A stretch of 64,000 nt of DNA from Hahellaceae bacterium (GTDB lineage: Bacteria > Pseudomonadota > Gammaproteobacteria > Pseudomonadales > Oleiphilaceae), in assembly GCA_016716085.1 (NCBI GenBank), contig JADJWY010000001.1, forward strand, positions 62,001-126,000, given 5' to 3'. The notes below the pieces were generated by a model that saw only the letters and a program-made list of their open reading frames with translations, was not told the origin of the DNA and did no database searches. Position 1 is the first letter of the stretch. Each line of letters opens with the position of its first letter. Shown here one piece after another: positions 33,395 through 42,699 of the stretch. The position numbers were made by a program, and so were the translations under genes.

Positions 33395-34564
33395 TTAACG
33401 GGCTATCCAGGCATCCTGCCAGTTGGGCCCGGCGCCCGGTTCATATTGCCAGGCCGGAATGGTACACCAGCCACTGTACGGAAAAGGTTTGCACTCATAG
33501 ACCTTACCGTTGCGGGCCAGCACGCGGGTGCCGGCTTTATAGCTGGAAATATTTTGCGGATAGACATGATCGTAGGTGCCGCCACCGCCACCGCCGCCGC
33601 CATTGTCCGGGTTGTCAGTGCCACCGTCACCGGGGTTCGTCGCGGCTTCAATACTGACTTCTACCCGCTGCACACCTGCGCCGCTGAGCACGTAGACATC
33701 GTTCCGTCCCGATACCGGCGTGATGGTGCCTTGCGCGTCCAGACGGCCGGCCTTCACATCCGTGTGCTCCCGGTTGATGGCTTCTGCCAGCAGTTTGGTC
33801 CAGGTCGCTTTTCGGCCTTCATCGGTCGAGTTGATCGTAATGCGTGTTTCCAGCCCCGTGTTCTCTCCCGCCGCTTCAAAGAAGCGCGCACGCACGCTGT
33901 CACCCGGTTTCAGATCCGCCAGCGGGTTGATATCACCGATATCCTGCCAGGTCGTTGTGGTTCCGCCCCCGCCAGTACCGCCGACATTGACGTCGATGAC
34001 GTTGTAAAACGCGTTGGCCGTATCACCGATGTCCCAGACCGCCAGAATGACATGATATCCGCTGCGGTTAGGGACATTACAGGTATGCGTCACTTCCATA
34101 GGCGGCTGACGGTAATTACCTTCTACCGAACAAAATGGCGTCAAATCAAACGATGAACGACTCAGTGGCAGGTTCGGGTTCCACCCCTGGCGGGTGATAA
34201 AATAACGCCATGTATGCGTGGAGTGATTGGCCGTGAAACGCCAGGTAAAGCGGTTTGAACCCGGCTGCAGGTTGCGTTTACTCCAGCGCGTCGCCGTTTG
34301 TGCGTCGAGCGGGGCAAAATGTGCGGCGCCGGCACTGGCAATCCGACCATCTGCCGGCCCTGACTGCGGAAAGCCTTTGGGCGCTTCCAGGCTTTGCGGC
34401 TCCCAAATGATTGCACCGCAATCCGCATTTTGACCCAGTTTACAGGCGTAACCCCGCGATTCCGGGCTGACGACATAGCCGTGCGCACTGACCTGCTGTG
34501 ATAGCAGCGCCGCGCTCAGAAGCCCCGCACCTATCAGACTGTTTCGTATTGATATTTCGACCAT
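33395..34564 (-). CDS. AA10 lytic polysaccharide monooxygenase, chitin-type
   Basis: A secreted copper enzyme of 389 residues that cleaves crystalline chitin (or cellulose) oxidatively. The signal peptide ends at SA before His28, giving mature HGYVVSPESRG; this His, with a second His in FTANHSTHTWRY (about 115), forms the copper brace. A GbpA-type second module (about 195-315) follows. After a Gly-rich linker the C-terminus (about 335-389) is a CBM73-like chitin-binding module: YKAGTRVLARNGKVYECKPFPYSGWC and YEPGAGPNWQDAW. RBS AAAGGAG precedes the ATG. The 49-bp element upstream is shared with the CBM6 remnant. Confidence 0.93.
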   Translation of the reverse strand: MVEISIRNSLIGAGLLSAALLSQQVSAHGYVVSPESRGYACKLGQNADCGAIIWEPQSLEAPKGFPQSGPADGRIASAGAAHFAPLDAQTATRWSKRNLQPGSNRFTWRFTANHSTHTWRYFITRQGWNPNLPLSRSSFDLTPFCSVEGNYRQPPMEVTHTCNVPNRSGYHVILAVWDIGDTANAFYNVIDVNVGGTGGGGTTTTWQDIGDINPLADLKPGDSVRARFFEAAGENTGLETRITINSTDEGRKATWTKLLAEAINREHTDVKAGRLDAQGTITPVSGRNDVYVLSGAGVQRVEVSIEAATNPGDGGTDNPDNGGGGGGGGTYDHVYPQNISSYKAGTRVLARNGKVYECKPFPYSGWCTIPAWQYEPGAGPNWQDAWIAR

Positions 34565-34626
34565 CTTGTTCTCCTTTGCCGGTTGGACGAATGACCCGTG
34601 ATGCTAACAGTCCGAGAATGGCTTGA

Positions 34627-34675
34627 GAGTCGTCGTTTCTGACGATATTGATCGGTAAAACAAGAGAGTGTGACG
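34627..34675 (-). promoter_or_regulatory. Shared 49-bp promoter element, copy upstream of the LPMO gene
   Basis: Same 24-base block (34627-34650), six-base variable gap, AAAACAAG (34657-34664) and GTGACG (34670-34675) as at 33323-33371; also 62 bp from the start codon. Nearer the gene both leaders share GACTGTTAG(G/C)ATC, which may hold the -10 box (TAGGAT/TAGCAT). With no clear -35 hexamer, an activator binding the inverted repeat is likely. Confidence 0.7.
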
Positions 34676-34684
34676 AAGTTCCGC

Positions 34685-37297
34685 TTACTGAATCACGGGC
34701 GCAGGCAAATCAAAATAAAACGTTGTTCCCTCACCCATCTGAGAAGTGAAACCGATATGCCCTCCCAGCAGGTCGATGATACGCTTGGTGATGTACAGTC
34801 CGAGTCCTGTGCCACCTTTGGCGCGTGAAGTGGAGCTATCAGCCTGGGCAAAGCGGCTGAAAAGCTGGTCCCGGAATGCATCGGGAATGCCCTCCCCGGT
34901 ATCCCGCACTTCCACGCGCCATCCCGCACCCTGAGTGCGAATCGCAAGTGTCACGACACTGCCCGGTCGGGAGTACTTCACCGCATTGGAAATCAAATTG
35001 GCCATCACCTGCATCAAACGCAGCTCATTTCCGATCACGGGTGAACTCGCCACTGCCTTTTCAATTTTCAGTGCGACATGGCGCGTGGCGGCATAGGCAT
35101 GGTTCTCCTCGCTGGCCCGCTGAACCAGGGTGACCAGATCGACCGTTTCCAGGGCAATCTCCAGACGTCCCTCCGTCAGCTTTTGCATGTCGAGCAGATC
35201 ATTGATCAGTTGGGTCAGGCGCTCGCTGTTACGTTGGGCCATCAAAATCAACTCGTGTGCGGCCTGCGGAATCGCATGTAAAAACTGTCCGGCCAACAAG
35301 CCCAGCGCACCGCGAATAGAGGTGAGTGGCGTGCGCAATTCATGGCTGACAATGGCGATGAATTCGTCTTTCATCCGTTCGACTTTTTTACGCTCCGTCA
35401 GGTCATGCACCATCACCGTATAAAGCGTTTTACTTTCCGTCACGACCCGACTGACGCTGACTTCGACCGGCACCTGCGAGTGGTCTGCGCGCAGGGCGAT
35501 GGAATCTTTGCGCCCGGCCTCCAGATTGAATATCGAATCCTGAGCACCGGTTTTCACTGGTCCGGGTACGAACTCGGGCAACAGATCAGCGATTGGACGT
35601 CCGCGACAATTGCTCTGCGTTACGCCCAGGAGAGACTCGGCAGCAGGATTGATGGATTCGATGGCACCGGACTCGTCAAGAATAATGATGGATTCTAAGG
35701 CCGAATCCAAAATCCCCCCCAGCTCAGCCGTGCGGCGCTCGACCAACTGCTCCACATTGTAAGCCCGGCCAGTCATCGACAACAGAAAGACGCCAAACAA
35801 ACCCGTGAACAAAAGGCCACCTGCCATCACTGCCCAGGCCTGCCATGCGCGATGCGAGGCCGCGTAAGACGCGGTCGGCCAAAAATGTACGCGCCAGGTA
35901 CGGCCGCCAAAATTGAGTTCCCGCTCCCAGCTCATCGGACCTATCTGACGCTCCCCTCCCGGTTCCGACTCAAACAGAAGGGAATTGGCCGCGTCTACGC
36001 TGGAATCAATAATGGACATACCAATGGTTTTCAGAACCTCCAGGCTCACCACCGACTCAACAATATCCCCAATTCTGAACACCCCGACAGAATACCCCCG
36101 AATCGCATCCTGACGCTCGGCCAGGGTTTTAGGGTCGCCATGATAGACAGGATAAAATACCAGCGTGGCGGTTTCAGAGGAGCGATCCTGCACCAGCAGC
36201 AGACGTTCTGTGGCTATCGGCAGGCCTTTATCTCTCGCCTCCTGTAAGGCTTCCCTGCGAGTTGGATTGGACGCGACATCGAAACCCAATGCCCAGCGAT
36301 TGTAGGCCAGTGGCTCGATATAGCGGACAGCCACGTAATAGCCGCTCTCGCCGGCCGGTATCAAATTGCCAGATGAATCCCGCTCCATGATCCGGTATTC
36401 CGCCATCCCCTCTGCCAACGCGGATGCTTCAAAGGTGGCACGATCTTTCGCCGTCACGACGGGATTCCAACTCAATCCATTAATACCTGCCTTGGTGGAC
36501 AGGGTGTAATCCACAAAATGCCGGAAATCTGCCTGATCCACCTGATCAGAACTGGAAATGAAACGTTCAATCGCGGCAAGGGCGTCAATGTACTCCGAAA
36601 ACCGGGCATCCAGGCGCTCCGAGATCGTGTTGGCTTCGTTGCGAAAATCATATTGGAGGCGATCACTTTCCCAGTGACTGACCCACACAAACAGCCCCAG
36701 CACAATCGAGAGCATGGCCACCATGGGTACGGCAACCGAAATACGCCGATTGCGCCACAGCGCCTTGGGTCTGGCGAAAAAAACAAAGACCAGGGGCGCC
36801 GTAATCAAGACCCCGATCGTGTCACCGACCCACCAGGTAAACCAGCTGTAGACAAATTCTGAGGCTGGAATGACACCTCCGACCACCAGACTGCTCACAC
36901 CAAATGTGGCACTGACCAGGCAAGCCACAGGCCCCGCCAAGAGCATGAAGGTGAGTGTTTCCCGCTCTTCCAGCAGCGTCAATGAGGGAGACAGAAGTCG
37001 CCTGACCAGAACGGCGCCAACGCCAGCCTGAAGTGTCGAGCCAGCCGCCACACAGGCAGACAGCATAAGTACCGGTGGAGACAGTGGTGCATTTCCCAGA
37101 CTGATCCAGAGGTTCATCGCCAGGGACCCGATAAACACACCAGGCACGCACTGCCAGCCCCATAGCAAAATTGCCGCGACGGCGATACCCGCCGGAGGAA
37201 AGATGGCTGTGGCGTATCCGGGTGGAATGGCCAGCAGCAGCGCCAGACGCCCCACCAACGCATAACTCAGGGCCAGCAGGACAACAATTTTGAGCAT
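34685..37297 (-). CDS. MASE1-CHASE-PAS sensor histidine kinase
   Basis: A membrane sensor kinase of 870 residues. About 1-210: a MASE1 multi-helix membrane domain (LLAIPPGYATAIFPPAGIAV, SWFTWWVGDTIGVLI). About 235-480: a periplasmic CHASE domain (FRHFVDYTLSTKAGINGLSW, with AEYRI and FYPVYHG). About 530-640: PAS (ILDESGAIESINPAAESLLG). About 650-720: phosphoacceptor with His in FIAIVSHELRTPLTSIRGAL. About 765-865: ATPase domain (NLISNAVKYS, DTGEGIPD, GGTGLGLYITK). No receiver domain or adjacent response regulator. It starts 36 bp after the RcnB-like gene, so the two may be co-transcribed. Confidence 0.92.
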   Translation of the reverse strand: MLKIVVLLALSYALVGRLALLLAIPPGYATAIFPPAGIAVAAILLWGWQCVPGVFIGSLAMNLWISLGNAPLSPPVLMLSACVAAGSTLQAGVGAVLVRRLLSPSLTLLEERETLTFMLLAGPVACLVSATFGVSSLVVGGVIPASEFVYSWFTWWVGDTIGVLITAPLVFVFFARPKALWRNRRISVAVPMVAMLSIVLGLFVWVSHWESDRLQYDFRNEANTISERLDARFSEYIDALAAIERFISSSDQVDQADFRHFVDYTLSTKAGINGLSWNPVVTAKDRATFEASALAEGMAEYRIMERDSSGNLIPAGESGYYVAVRYIEPLAYNRWALGFDVASNPTRREALQEARDKGLPIATERLLLVQDRSSETATLVFYPVYHGDPKTLAERQDAIRGYSVGVFRIGDIVESVVSLEVLKTIGMSIIDSSVDAANSLLFESEPGGERQIGPMSWERELNFGGRTWRVHFWPTASYAASHRAWQAWAVMAGGLLFTGLFGVFLLSMTGRAYNVEQLVERRTAELGGILDSALESIIILDESGAIESINPAAESLLGVTQSNCRGRPIADLLPEFVPGPVKTGAQDSIFNLEAGRKDSIALRADHSQVPVEVSVSRVVTESKTLYTVMVHDLTERKKVERMKDEFIAIVSHELRTPLTSIRGALGLLAGQFLHAIPQAAHELILMAQRNSERLTQLINDLLDMQKLTEGRLEIALETVDLVTLVQRASEENHAYAATRHVALKIEKAVASSPVIGNELRLMQVMANLISNAVKYSRPGSVVTLAIRTQGAGWRVEVRDTGEGIPDAFRDQLFSRFAQADSSTSRAKGGTGLGLYITKRIIDLLGGHIGFTSQMGEGTTFYFDLPAPVIQ

Positions 37298-37332
37298 CCG
37301 TAGATTGCGATGACTCAGGTGGAAAAGAGCGT

Positions 37333-37821
37333 TCAGAAAACGTCCTCCAGATCCTCCAGTGCGTCCAGTACCATGCCAGTTCCAACACTGATCAATAAAA
37401 TATCCGCCCCCACCCTGACCAGTTTCTGTCCTTCGGGCGTGCGACCCAATTCGTCGATCAATGCAGACGGAAGGTCGTCATAAACGAGGTCACGCGGCAA
37501 AGGTTCACCCTTGCGCCAACGCTGCAATTGGCCCGGTGGCTGACACCCATTGTTTTTCTTGGCCAGCCCCGGCGGACAGTGCCCTTTAACACGCCGTTCG
37601 CCATAATAGGATCGAATCTGGCTGACCCGGTCCGAGGTAAAATAATGCTCAACCGTGTTCTCCTGATGGTGGGATGCACCCTTACTCTTCCCCTGCTCCC
37701 CCGGTGATTCAGGCTTTTTGGCGGCGGCGGGCCCCGTCGAAACCAACAGAATACTCACAACGACAGACAAACGAACGGCGAGTGTGCGTAAGAGAACGAA
37801 TTTACGGTTAAAGGTGGCCAT
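37333..37821 (-). CDS. RcnB/CigR-like exported protein
   Basis: A 162-residue periplasmic protein. A signal peptide (LAVRLSVVVSILLVSTGPAAA) is followed by a Pro/Lys/His-rich segment (about 35-60) and the RcnB-family pattern GHCPPGLAKKNNGCQPPGQ, then a short hydrophobic stretch (VGADILLISVGTGMVLDAL). RcnB affects nickel and cobalt efflux in E. coli; CigR has a regulatory virulence role. Neither role can be assigned here. The ATG at 37821 begins the signal peptide; the ATG at 37854 adds 11 residues without one. Confidence 0.75.
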   Translation of the reverse strand: MATFNRKFVLLRTLAVRLSVVVSILLVSTGPAAAKKPESPGEQGKSKGASHHQENTVEHYFTSDRVSQIRSYYGERRVKGHCPPGLAKKNNGCQPPGQLQRWRKGEPLPRDLVYDDLPSALIDELGRTPEGQKLVRVGADILLISVGTGMVLDALEDLEDVF

Positions 37822-37902
37822 TGACGACTCCCCTATCGACTGAGAACGGAGCACGGCCGTTGCCGCACTGCTACTCAGTATAGCGAAGCCAACAAATATC
37901 GC

Positions 37903-38928
37903 TCAGTCTGAGCGCGCCCGGAACTCTGCCGGGCTGCAGGACGTTTCGCGGGTAAAAGCGGCTGAAAACGCGCTGGCACTGGAGAAGCCAACGCTGAAGG
38001 CAACTTTTTCAATCGTAAAGGGCGTGTTTTGCAGTAAATGCTGCGCGTGGTTCAGGCGAATGTCAGTCACTAATTGCCGCCAGGTGGTGCCTTCAGACTG
38101 AAGATAACGGGCCAGCGTGCGAGCCGATACGTTTAATCGGGAGGCCATGTCCTCGCGGCTGACACTTTGATACCCCATGGCGGAGAGGTGATGGGCAATG
38201 CGCTGTTTCAACGGCAGTTCGCGCCCACGTGAGAGGTTTGGAAGACCGACCAGACGCTGAAGCTGCTTGTCGAACTGGTCAAACAAAAAACTATTGGCAA
38301 ACGGCATGGTCAGATAGTGCTTCACTTTATTACCTTTGGTGTAATTCTCTGGCTGTTTCACTTTCACTTCACAGTCGAAGTGTTGCTCCAGAATCTCCAT
38401 TCCCGGTAACCAGTCAGAGAGAAAACCAATTTCCGTCAGAAGTTCAGGGATAGAGCGCAATACATGCTGGTGAAACGCAATCGTGGCTCCCATGTCCCTC
38501 GCCAGTAGGAACGAGGCCACGGGTTCCGGGTAATAACCGACCGGCTCAAAGAGGGTATAGACCGCATCCTGTTTATGCCGGAATCGGATTCGGTTGAAAT
38601 GAAGTTCGCCACCCAGATAACGGGAGGCCAATCCAGCTACCTCAGCCAGCGTTGGGCTTGCCATCATCGCCTTGCCCAGCAGACCAAAGGTGATCAGGTC
38701 GCATCGCTGCCCCATCGTGACGCCCAGAAGGAAGGGATGCAGGTTGACCCGCTTGATCAGGTTATGGATGACCATCGCCTCCTGTGCTTTGGAGGGATCT
38801 ACGCGCGACCAGTCCTCCGCGGTTAAACCGGATCCCACAAGGCACTGCTCAACGCTCACGCCCTGCTCTCTGCCAAATTCCAGCAGAATAGCGATCTGCG
38901 CACGTCCCCACTCGGGGATTCTGTCCAC
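37903..38928 (-). CDS. AraC-family regulator (OruR/ArgR-like)
   Basis: A 341-residue transcription factor. The N-terminal ~220 residues match the arabinose-binding-type domain of the OruR group (MIHNLIKRVN-like, LGVTMGQRCDLITFGLLGKAMMASPTLAE). The C-terminal double helix-turn-helix is complete: MASRLNVSARTLARYLQSEG and FTIEKVAFSVGFSSASAFSAAFTRE. These regulators commonly control amino acid or aromatic catabolism. Its target is not evident; the next plus-strand gene starts 485 bp away. Confidence 0.9.
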   Translation of the reverse strand: MDRIPEWGRAQIAILLEFGREQGVSVEQCLVGSGLTAEDWSRVDPSKAQEAMVIHNLIKRVNLHPFLLGVTMGQRCDLITFGLLGKAMMASPTLAEVAGLASRYLGGELHFNRIRFRHKQDAVYTLFEPVGYYPEPVASFLLARDMGATIAFHQHVLRSIPELLTEIGFLSDWLPGMEILEQHFDCEVKVKQPENYTKGNKVKHYLTMPFANSFLFDQFDKQLQRLVGLPNLSRGRELPLKQRIAHHLSAMGYQSVSREDMASRLNVSARTLARYLQSEGTTWRQLVTDIRLNHAQHLLQNTPFTIEKVAFSVGFSSASAFSAAFTRETSCSPAEFRARSD

Positions 38929-38950
38929 CCAGCCCTCTCAAAACGATTCG

Positions 38951-39216
38951 TATAATTCAAGGCCACTATATACAAGGGATTATTGTAGGACAGGAGTGAA
39001 CTGGCGCACAGCTTGGCTGGTGTGTCCCATTCGCACATGGATTTGTCCGTTTAACACATCGTGCGTGATGGGCAGGCCGCCTATTCTGCGCTCCGTCGAG
39101 CTCCGACGATGCCTGTACAGCAGGATTGTCGGAAGTGAAAGCGTGTGGAGTCATCCTTGCCTGTTGGGTAAATCCGACCTTCGCCCCCGGTTATTGCCTT
39201 GGCCGGGGGCTTTTTT
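38951..39216 (+). ncRNA. Candidate small RNA in the AraC-cytochrome gap
   Basis: A TATAAT at 38951-38956 begins a 260-base stretch with no supported coding frame that ends at a strong Rho-independent terminator: stem GCCCCCGG (39183-39190) / CCGGGGGC (39203-39210), then six T. No gene on the plus strand ends before it, so the terminator needs its own transcript. It could be a free RNA or a leader/attenuator of the cytochrome gene at 39413. The -35 is weak. Confidence 0.4.
39183..39216 (+). terminator. Rho-independent terminator without an upstream gene
   Basis: 8-bp GC-rich stem (GCCCCCGG/CCGGGGGC), 12-base loop and six T on the plus strand, 196 bp before the cytochrome start codon. The minus strand has no T-run, so it is not the terminator of a minus-strand gene. 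Confidence 0.75.
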
Positions 39217-39412
39217 ATCTCTCGTCAGCCCGCCTTCAAGCGCCAGTACAAGGTCGCCATCTGACTGCGTATTAACGGCGTTAATTAGGTCACAAAAAAA
39301 GCAAATTCATCCATTTATAGGAATCGGCACACTTCTCAAATTTTATAAGCTCCGCTGAGCCTCCCCCAAAAGAGTGAGGCTTCGTTCAGCTATTCAAATG
39401 AGGAAGATTCCA

Positions 39413-42400
39413 ATGAAAAACAATAACAAGAAAGGGCGATATTTATCGTATCTCCTTTCGTCGCTTGCGATGCTGCACGCTGCATCCTCAAGGGCCTCCA
39501 TCGATTTTGTCGAGTTCGAGACGGGCCCTGTTCGTCCGATGGCGATGACCCAAGACGGGAAGCAGTTATTTGTTACCAATATTCCAGATGGTCGGCTTGA
39601 AGTCTTTGATATCAGTGCAGAAGGGCTCGGATTTACCGACTCGATTCAGGTCGGTTTGGAACCTGAAGCCGTGGCAATTGCCCCGGATGGAAAAGTTTGG
39701 GTTGTCAATCACTTATCAGACAGCATTAGCATTGTCGATGTGAGTGTCAGTCCTCCCCGCGTCATACAAACACTACTCGTCGGAGATGAGCCTCGGGATA
39801 TCGTCTTTGCGGGCACACCCGCCAGGGCGTTTATTACGACGGCTCACCGTGGTCAACGACGCACAGCGCCAGAACTCAAGGGCGTTCCCGGCGCAGGAGA
39901 TCCAGAGTTAACCACCCCTTCAGTTGGACGGGCAGATGTCTGGATTTTCGATGCATCAAATCCCGGCGAAGTTCCGATCGAAATCAAAACATTTTTCGCA
40001 GATACACCTCGTGCATTAGCGACCAGTCCAGATAAACAGCAGGTCTATGTAGCCGCTTTTCACTCTGGGAACCAAACAACAATCATCGACGAAAAGGCCG
40101 TTTGCGACGGTTTTGATGGCCCCAATTCCAATGACGAAGATTGCCATGTGCTGGCTCCGGGCGGCGTCACCGGACCAAAGGAAAATGTGCAGGGTGAACA
40201 AGCGCCGGAAGTTGGGGTTGTCGTCAAGTACAACCGAGAAACCAGCAAATGGGAAGACCGACTGGGAAGAGACTGGACAGGCGTAGTGCCCTTTACACTC
40301 CCAGATCGTGATGTTTTTACGTTAAACGCTAACACCTTAGAGGCGGGTCCAATTGAGGACTTCCGTCATGTGGGCAATATTCTGTTCAACATGGTGGTCA
40401 ACCCTATCACCCAAAAGCTATACGTCAGCAATATCGAGTCACCCAACGAAATCCAATTTGAAGGACCGGGGCACCTTTCCGGAAGTACCGTTCAAGGGCG
40501 CCTCTCGGAAACCAGAATTTCCGTAATTGACCCTGTATCCGGTCAAGTCGACTCCCAGCACCTTAACCAGCATATTGATTACGCGAAACGGCACACCAAC
40601 ATTCCGGATGATTTTGACCCGTCGGTTAAACAACACAGTCTTGCTACGCCGCTACAAATGGTCGTCAGTCAGGATGGAAAGACGCTCTACATGGCCGCTT
40701 ATGGCTCATCTAAAATCGGCGTCTTCAATACCGCCGACATTGAGAACCCACAGTTTGAAACCCAGTTCGATCCGACACAGGCCAGCGCCCGCTATATTCC
40801 AACCGGCCCAGGGCCGGCCGGTCTGGTGCTGGATGAGCAACGCAGTCGGCTGTATGTCTACACCCGATTCGACAACACGGTTCAGGTCATTTCCACAAGC
40901 GTGAAAACGGTTAGCCAATCAGTCGCCCTACATAACCCGGAACCGGAATCCATTCTGTCAGGACGCCCCTTTCTATTTGATGCGCAATTGACCTCAGCTA
41001 ATGGGGAAGCGACCTGTTCAAGTTGTCATATTTTTGGCGACATGGACAGCCTGGTATGGGATTTAGGCAACCCTGACGATGTGGTAACCCAGAATCCGCA
41101 ACCGGGTCCAGGCGTACTTAGTTTTTTAGGTAGTCGAGAACTACACCCAATGAAAGGCCCGATGACCACCCAAAGTCTACGCGGTCTCTCAACCTCTGGG
41201 GCAATGCACTGGCGGGGAGACCGAGCCGATGGATTCTTTGGCGTAGATGCCTGTAAGCAAACGGATGGTGCGCCCTGCGATGAGTTCCTGAGTTTCAAAA
41301 ACTTCATCGTCGCTTTCCCCGGCCTGGTTGGGCGAAAAGAAATGATTTCAGAAACTCAGATGCATCAGTTTACGCAATATGCGCTACAGATCGCCTACCC
41401 GCCCAACCCAAACCGAAACCTGGATAATTCTCTGACAGCCAAACAAGAGGCGGGGCGAAAAATCTATTTTGGCGAGGAGGGCCTCGCCAAACAGACTGAA
41501 TTTGTCGTGAACTGTAATTCCTGCCATGTCGTTGACCCCGCTAAAGGCTTTTTTGGTACCGGTGGTGCACAAAGTATTGAGGGTGAAACACAGACGTTTA
41601 AAATTCCCCACTTGCGAAATATCTACCAAAAAGTTGGCATGTTTGGATCGACGTCCCGACAGGAAGACGAGTTCCGCCTCTACCAAGGTTTCCAGGGAGA
41701 CCAGGTACGGGGCACAGGTCAGAGACATGACGGCAGTATTGACTCGACTCATAACTTCATTGGCGGCCTGGTCTTTACGGTAGACCCAGAGGATCGTCTA
41801 TTGATCGAAGACTATGTGTTTGCCATCGAGTCTGATCTGGCTCCCATCGTAGGCCAACAGGTGACCCTGAGCGCCGACAACTCAGCTACAGCAAACGCAC
41901 GGATTGATTTAATGATTACCCGATCCTCAACACCCTTCACGTCGCGCTTCGTGGGTGAAGGCGCTAAAGAGTGCGACTTGGTCGTCAGCGGCGTCGCTGG
42001 AGGAGAAAATCGGTCATGGCTACACACTGGAAATGGTCAGTTTACAAGTGACAAGGGCGACGTACAGACGGATGCCGCATTACGTAAAGTGGCGACCACA
42101 GAGAGCCCGTTAACTTACACCTGTGGAACGCCAGGCTCTGGAAAACGTCTGGCGCTTGATCGGGACAGAGATGGAATTCTTAACGGCGATGATAACTGCC
42201 CAATGGTGGCAAACTCAGGTCAGGAAGATGTCGATAACTCTGGAATTGGCGATCTGTGTGAAGCCAATCTCGATATTGATGACGACGGTGTGGTCAACGG
42301 CCAGGACAACTGCCCTACCGTTCCAAACCCTGATCAACTCGACTCCAACCAGGATGGTATCGGCGACCAATGCCAAGTCCAGTACAGCAAACTTATTAAC

Positions 42401-42598
42401 GCCACGATCCAGGAGCATATCAATGCTGGCCGAGTGGTACAGGTTAAGGGCGAGAACGTCTACCGTGCCTACAAGACTGTTGGCTCGAATGAAATTGTCA
42501 GCTCACGTCGCTTTATCTTCTCCCTCAACAGCCCCTCTCTGAACTCGAAAGTGGTTTTACGGGAACAGCCGAAAGATTACTTCTCTATCGAGAAATAG
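39413..42598 (+). CDS. Exported beta-propeller/di-heme cytochrome with TSP3 repeats
   Basis: A 1061-residue periplasmic or surface protein. A signal peptide (about 1-29) precedes a YVTN-type propeller (about 30-510; MAMTQDGKQLFVTNIPDGRLEVF, VAIAPDGKVWVVNHLSDSISIV). Then come two c-type heme sites, CSSCH (about 534) and CNSCH (about 701), in a MauG/CCP-like arrangement (FKIPHLRNIYQKVGMFG after the second). The C-terminus (about 915-990) has two thrombospondin type 3-like calcium repeats (DRDGILNGDDNCP, DDDGVVNGQDNCP). It could oxidise a partner or use peroxide; the partner is not known. The ATG at 39413 has AGGAAG upstream. Confidence 0.85.
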   Translation: MKNNNKKGRYLSYLLSSLAMLHAASSRASIDFVEFETGPVRPMAMTQDGKQLFVTNIPDGRLEVFDISAEGLGFTDSIQVGLEPEAVAIAPDGKVWVVNHLSDSISIVDVSVSPPRVIQTLLVGDEPRDIVFAGTPARAFITTAHRGQRRTAPELKGVPGAGDPELTTPSVGRADVWIFDASNPGEVPIEIKTFFADTPRALATSPDKQQVYVAAFHSGNQTTIIDEKAVCDGFDGPNSNDEDCHVLAPGGVTGPKENVQGEQAPEVGVVVKYNRETSKWEDRLGRDWTGVVPFTLPDRDVFTLNANTLEAGPIEDFRHVGNILFNMVVNPITQKLYVSNIESPNEIQFEGPGHLSGSTVQGRLSETRISVIDPVSGQVDSQHLNQHIDYAKRHTNIPDDFDPSVKQHSLATPLQMVVSQDGKTLYMAAYGSSKIGVFNTADIENPQFETQFDPTQASARYIPTGPGPAGLVLDEQRSRLYVYTRFDNTVQVISTSVKTVSQSVALHNPEPESILSGRPFLFDAQLTSANGEATCSSCHIFGDMDSLVWDLGNPDDVVTQNPQPGPGVLSFLGSRELHPMKGPMTTQSLRGLSTSGAMHWRGDRADGFFGVDACKQTDGAPCDEFLSFKNFIVAFPGLVGRKEMISETQMHQFTQYALQIAYPPNPNRNLDNSLTAKQEAGRKIYFGEEGLAKQTEFVVNCNSCHVVDPAKGFFGTGGAQSIEGETQTFKIPHLRNIYQKVGMFGSTSRQEDEFRLYQGFQGDQVRGTGQRHDGSIDSTHNFIGGLVFTVDPEDRLLIEDYVFAIESDLAPIVGQQVTLSADNSATANARIDLMITRSSTPFTSRFVGEGAKECDLVVSGVAGGENRSWLHTGNGQFTSDKGDVQTDAALRKVATTESPLTYTCGTPGSGKRLALDRDRDGILNGDDNCPMVANSGQEDVDNSGIGDLCEANLDIDDDGVVNGQDNCPTVPNPDQLDSNQDGIGDQCQVQYSKLINATIQEHINAGRVVQVKGENVYRAYKTVGSNEIVSSRRFIFSLNSPSLNSKVVLREQPKDYFSIEK

Positions 42599-42623
42599 AA
42601 CGAGGCACTTTGCAGGTCCGGTA

Positions 42624-42650
42624 AGGCAGGCCTTACGGCCTGCCTTTTTT
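42624..42650 (+). terminator. Rho-independent terminator after the cytochrome gene
   Basis: Perfect 9-bp stem AGGCAGGCC (42624-42632) / GGCCTGCCT (42637-42645), TTAC loop, T-run. It ends the cytochrome transcript and separates it from the AT-rich genes that follow. Confidence 0.9.
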
Positions 42651-42699
42651 GACTACTGGCTGGATTATGATCCTATACAACAATAAAGGAAAAATACGA

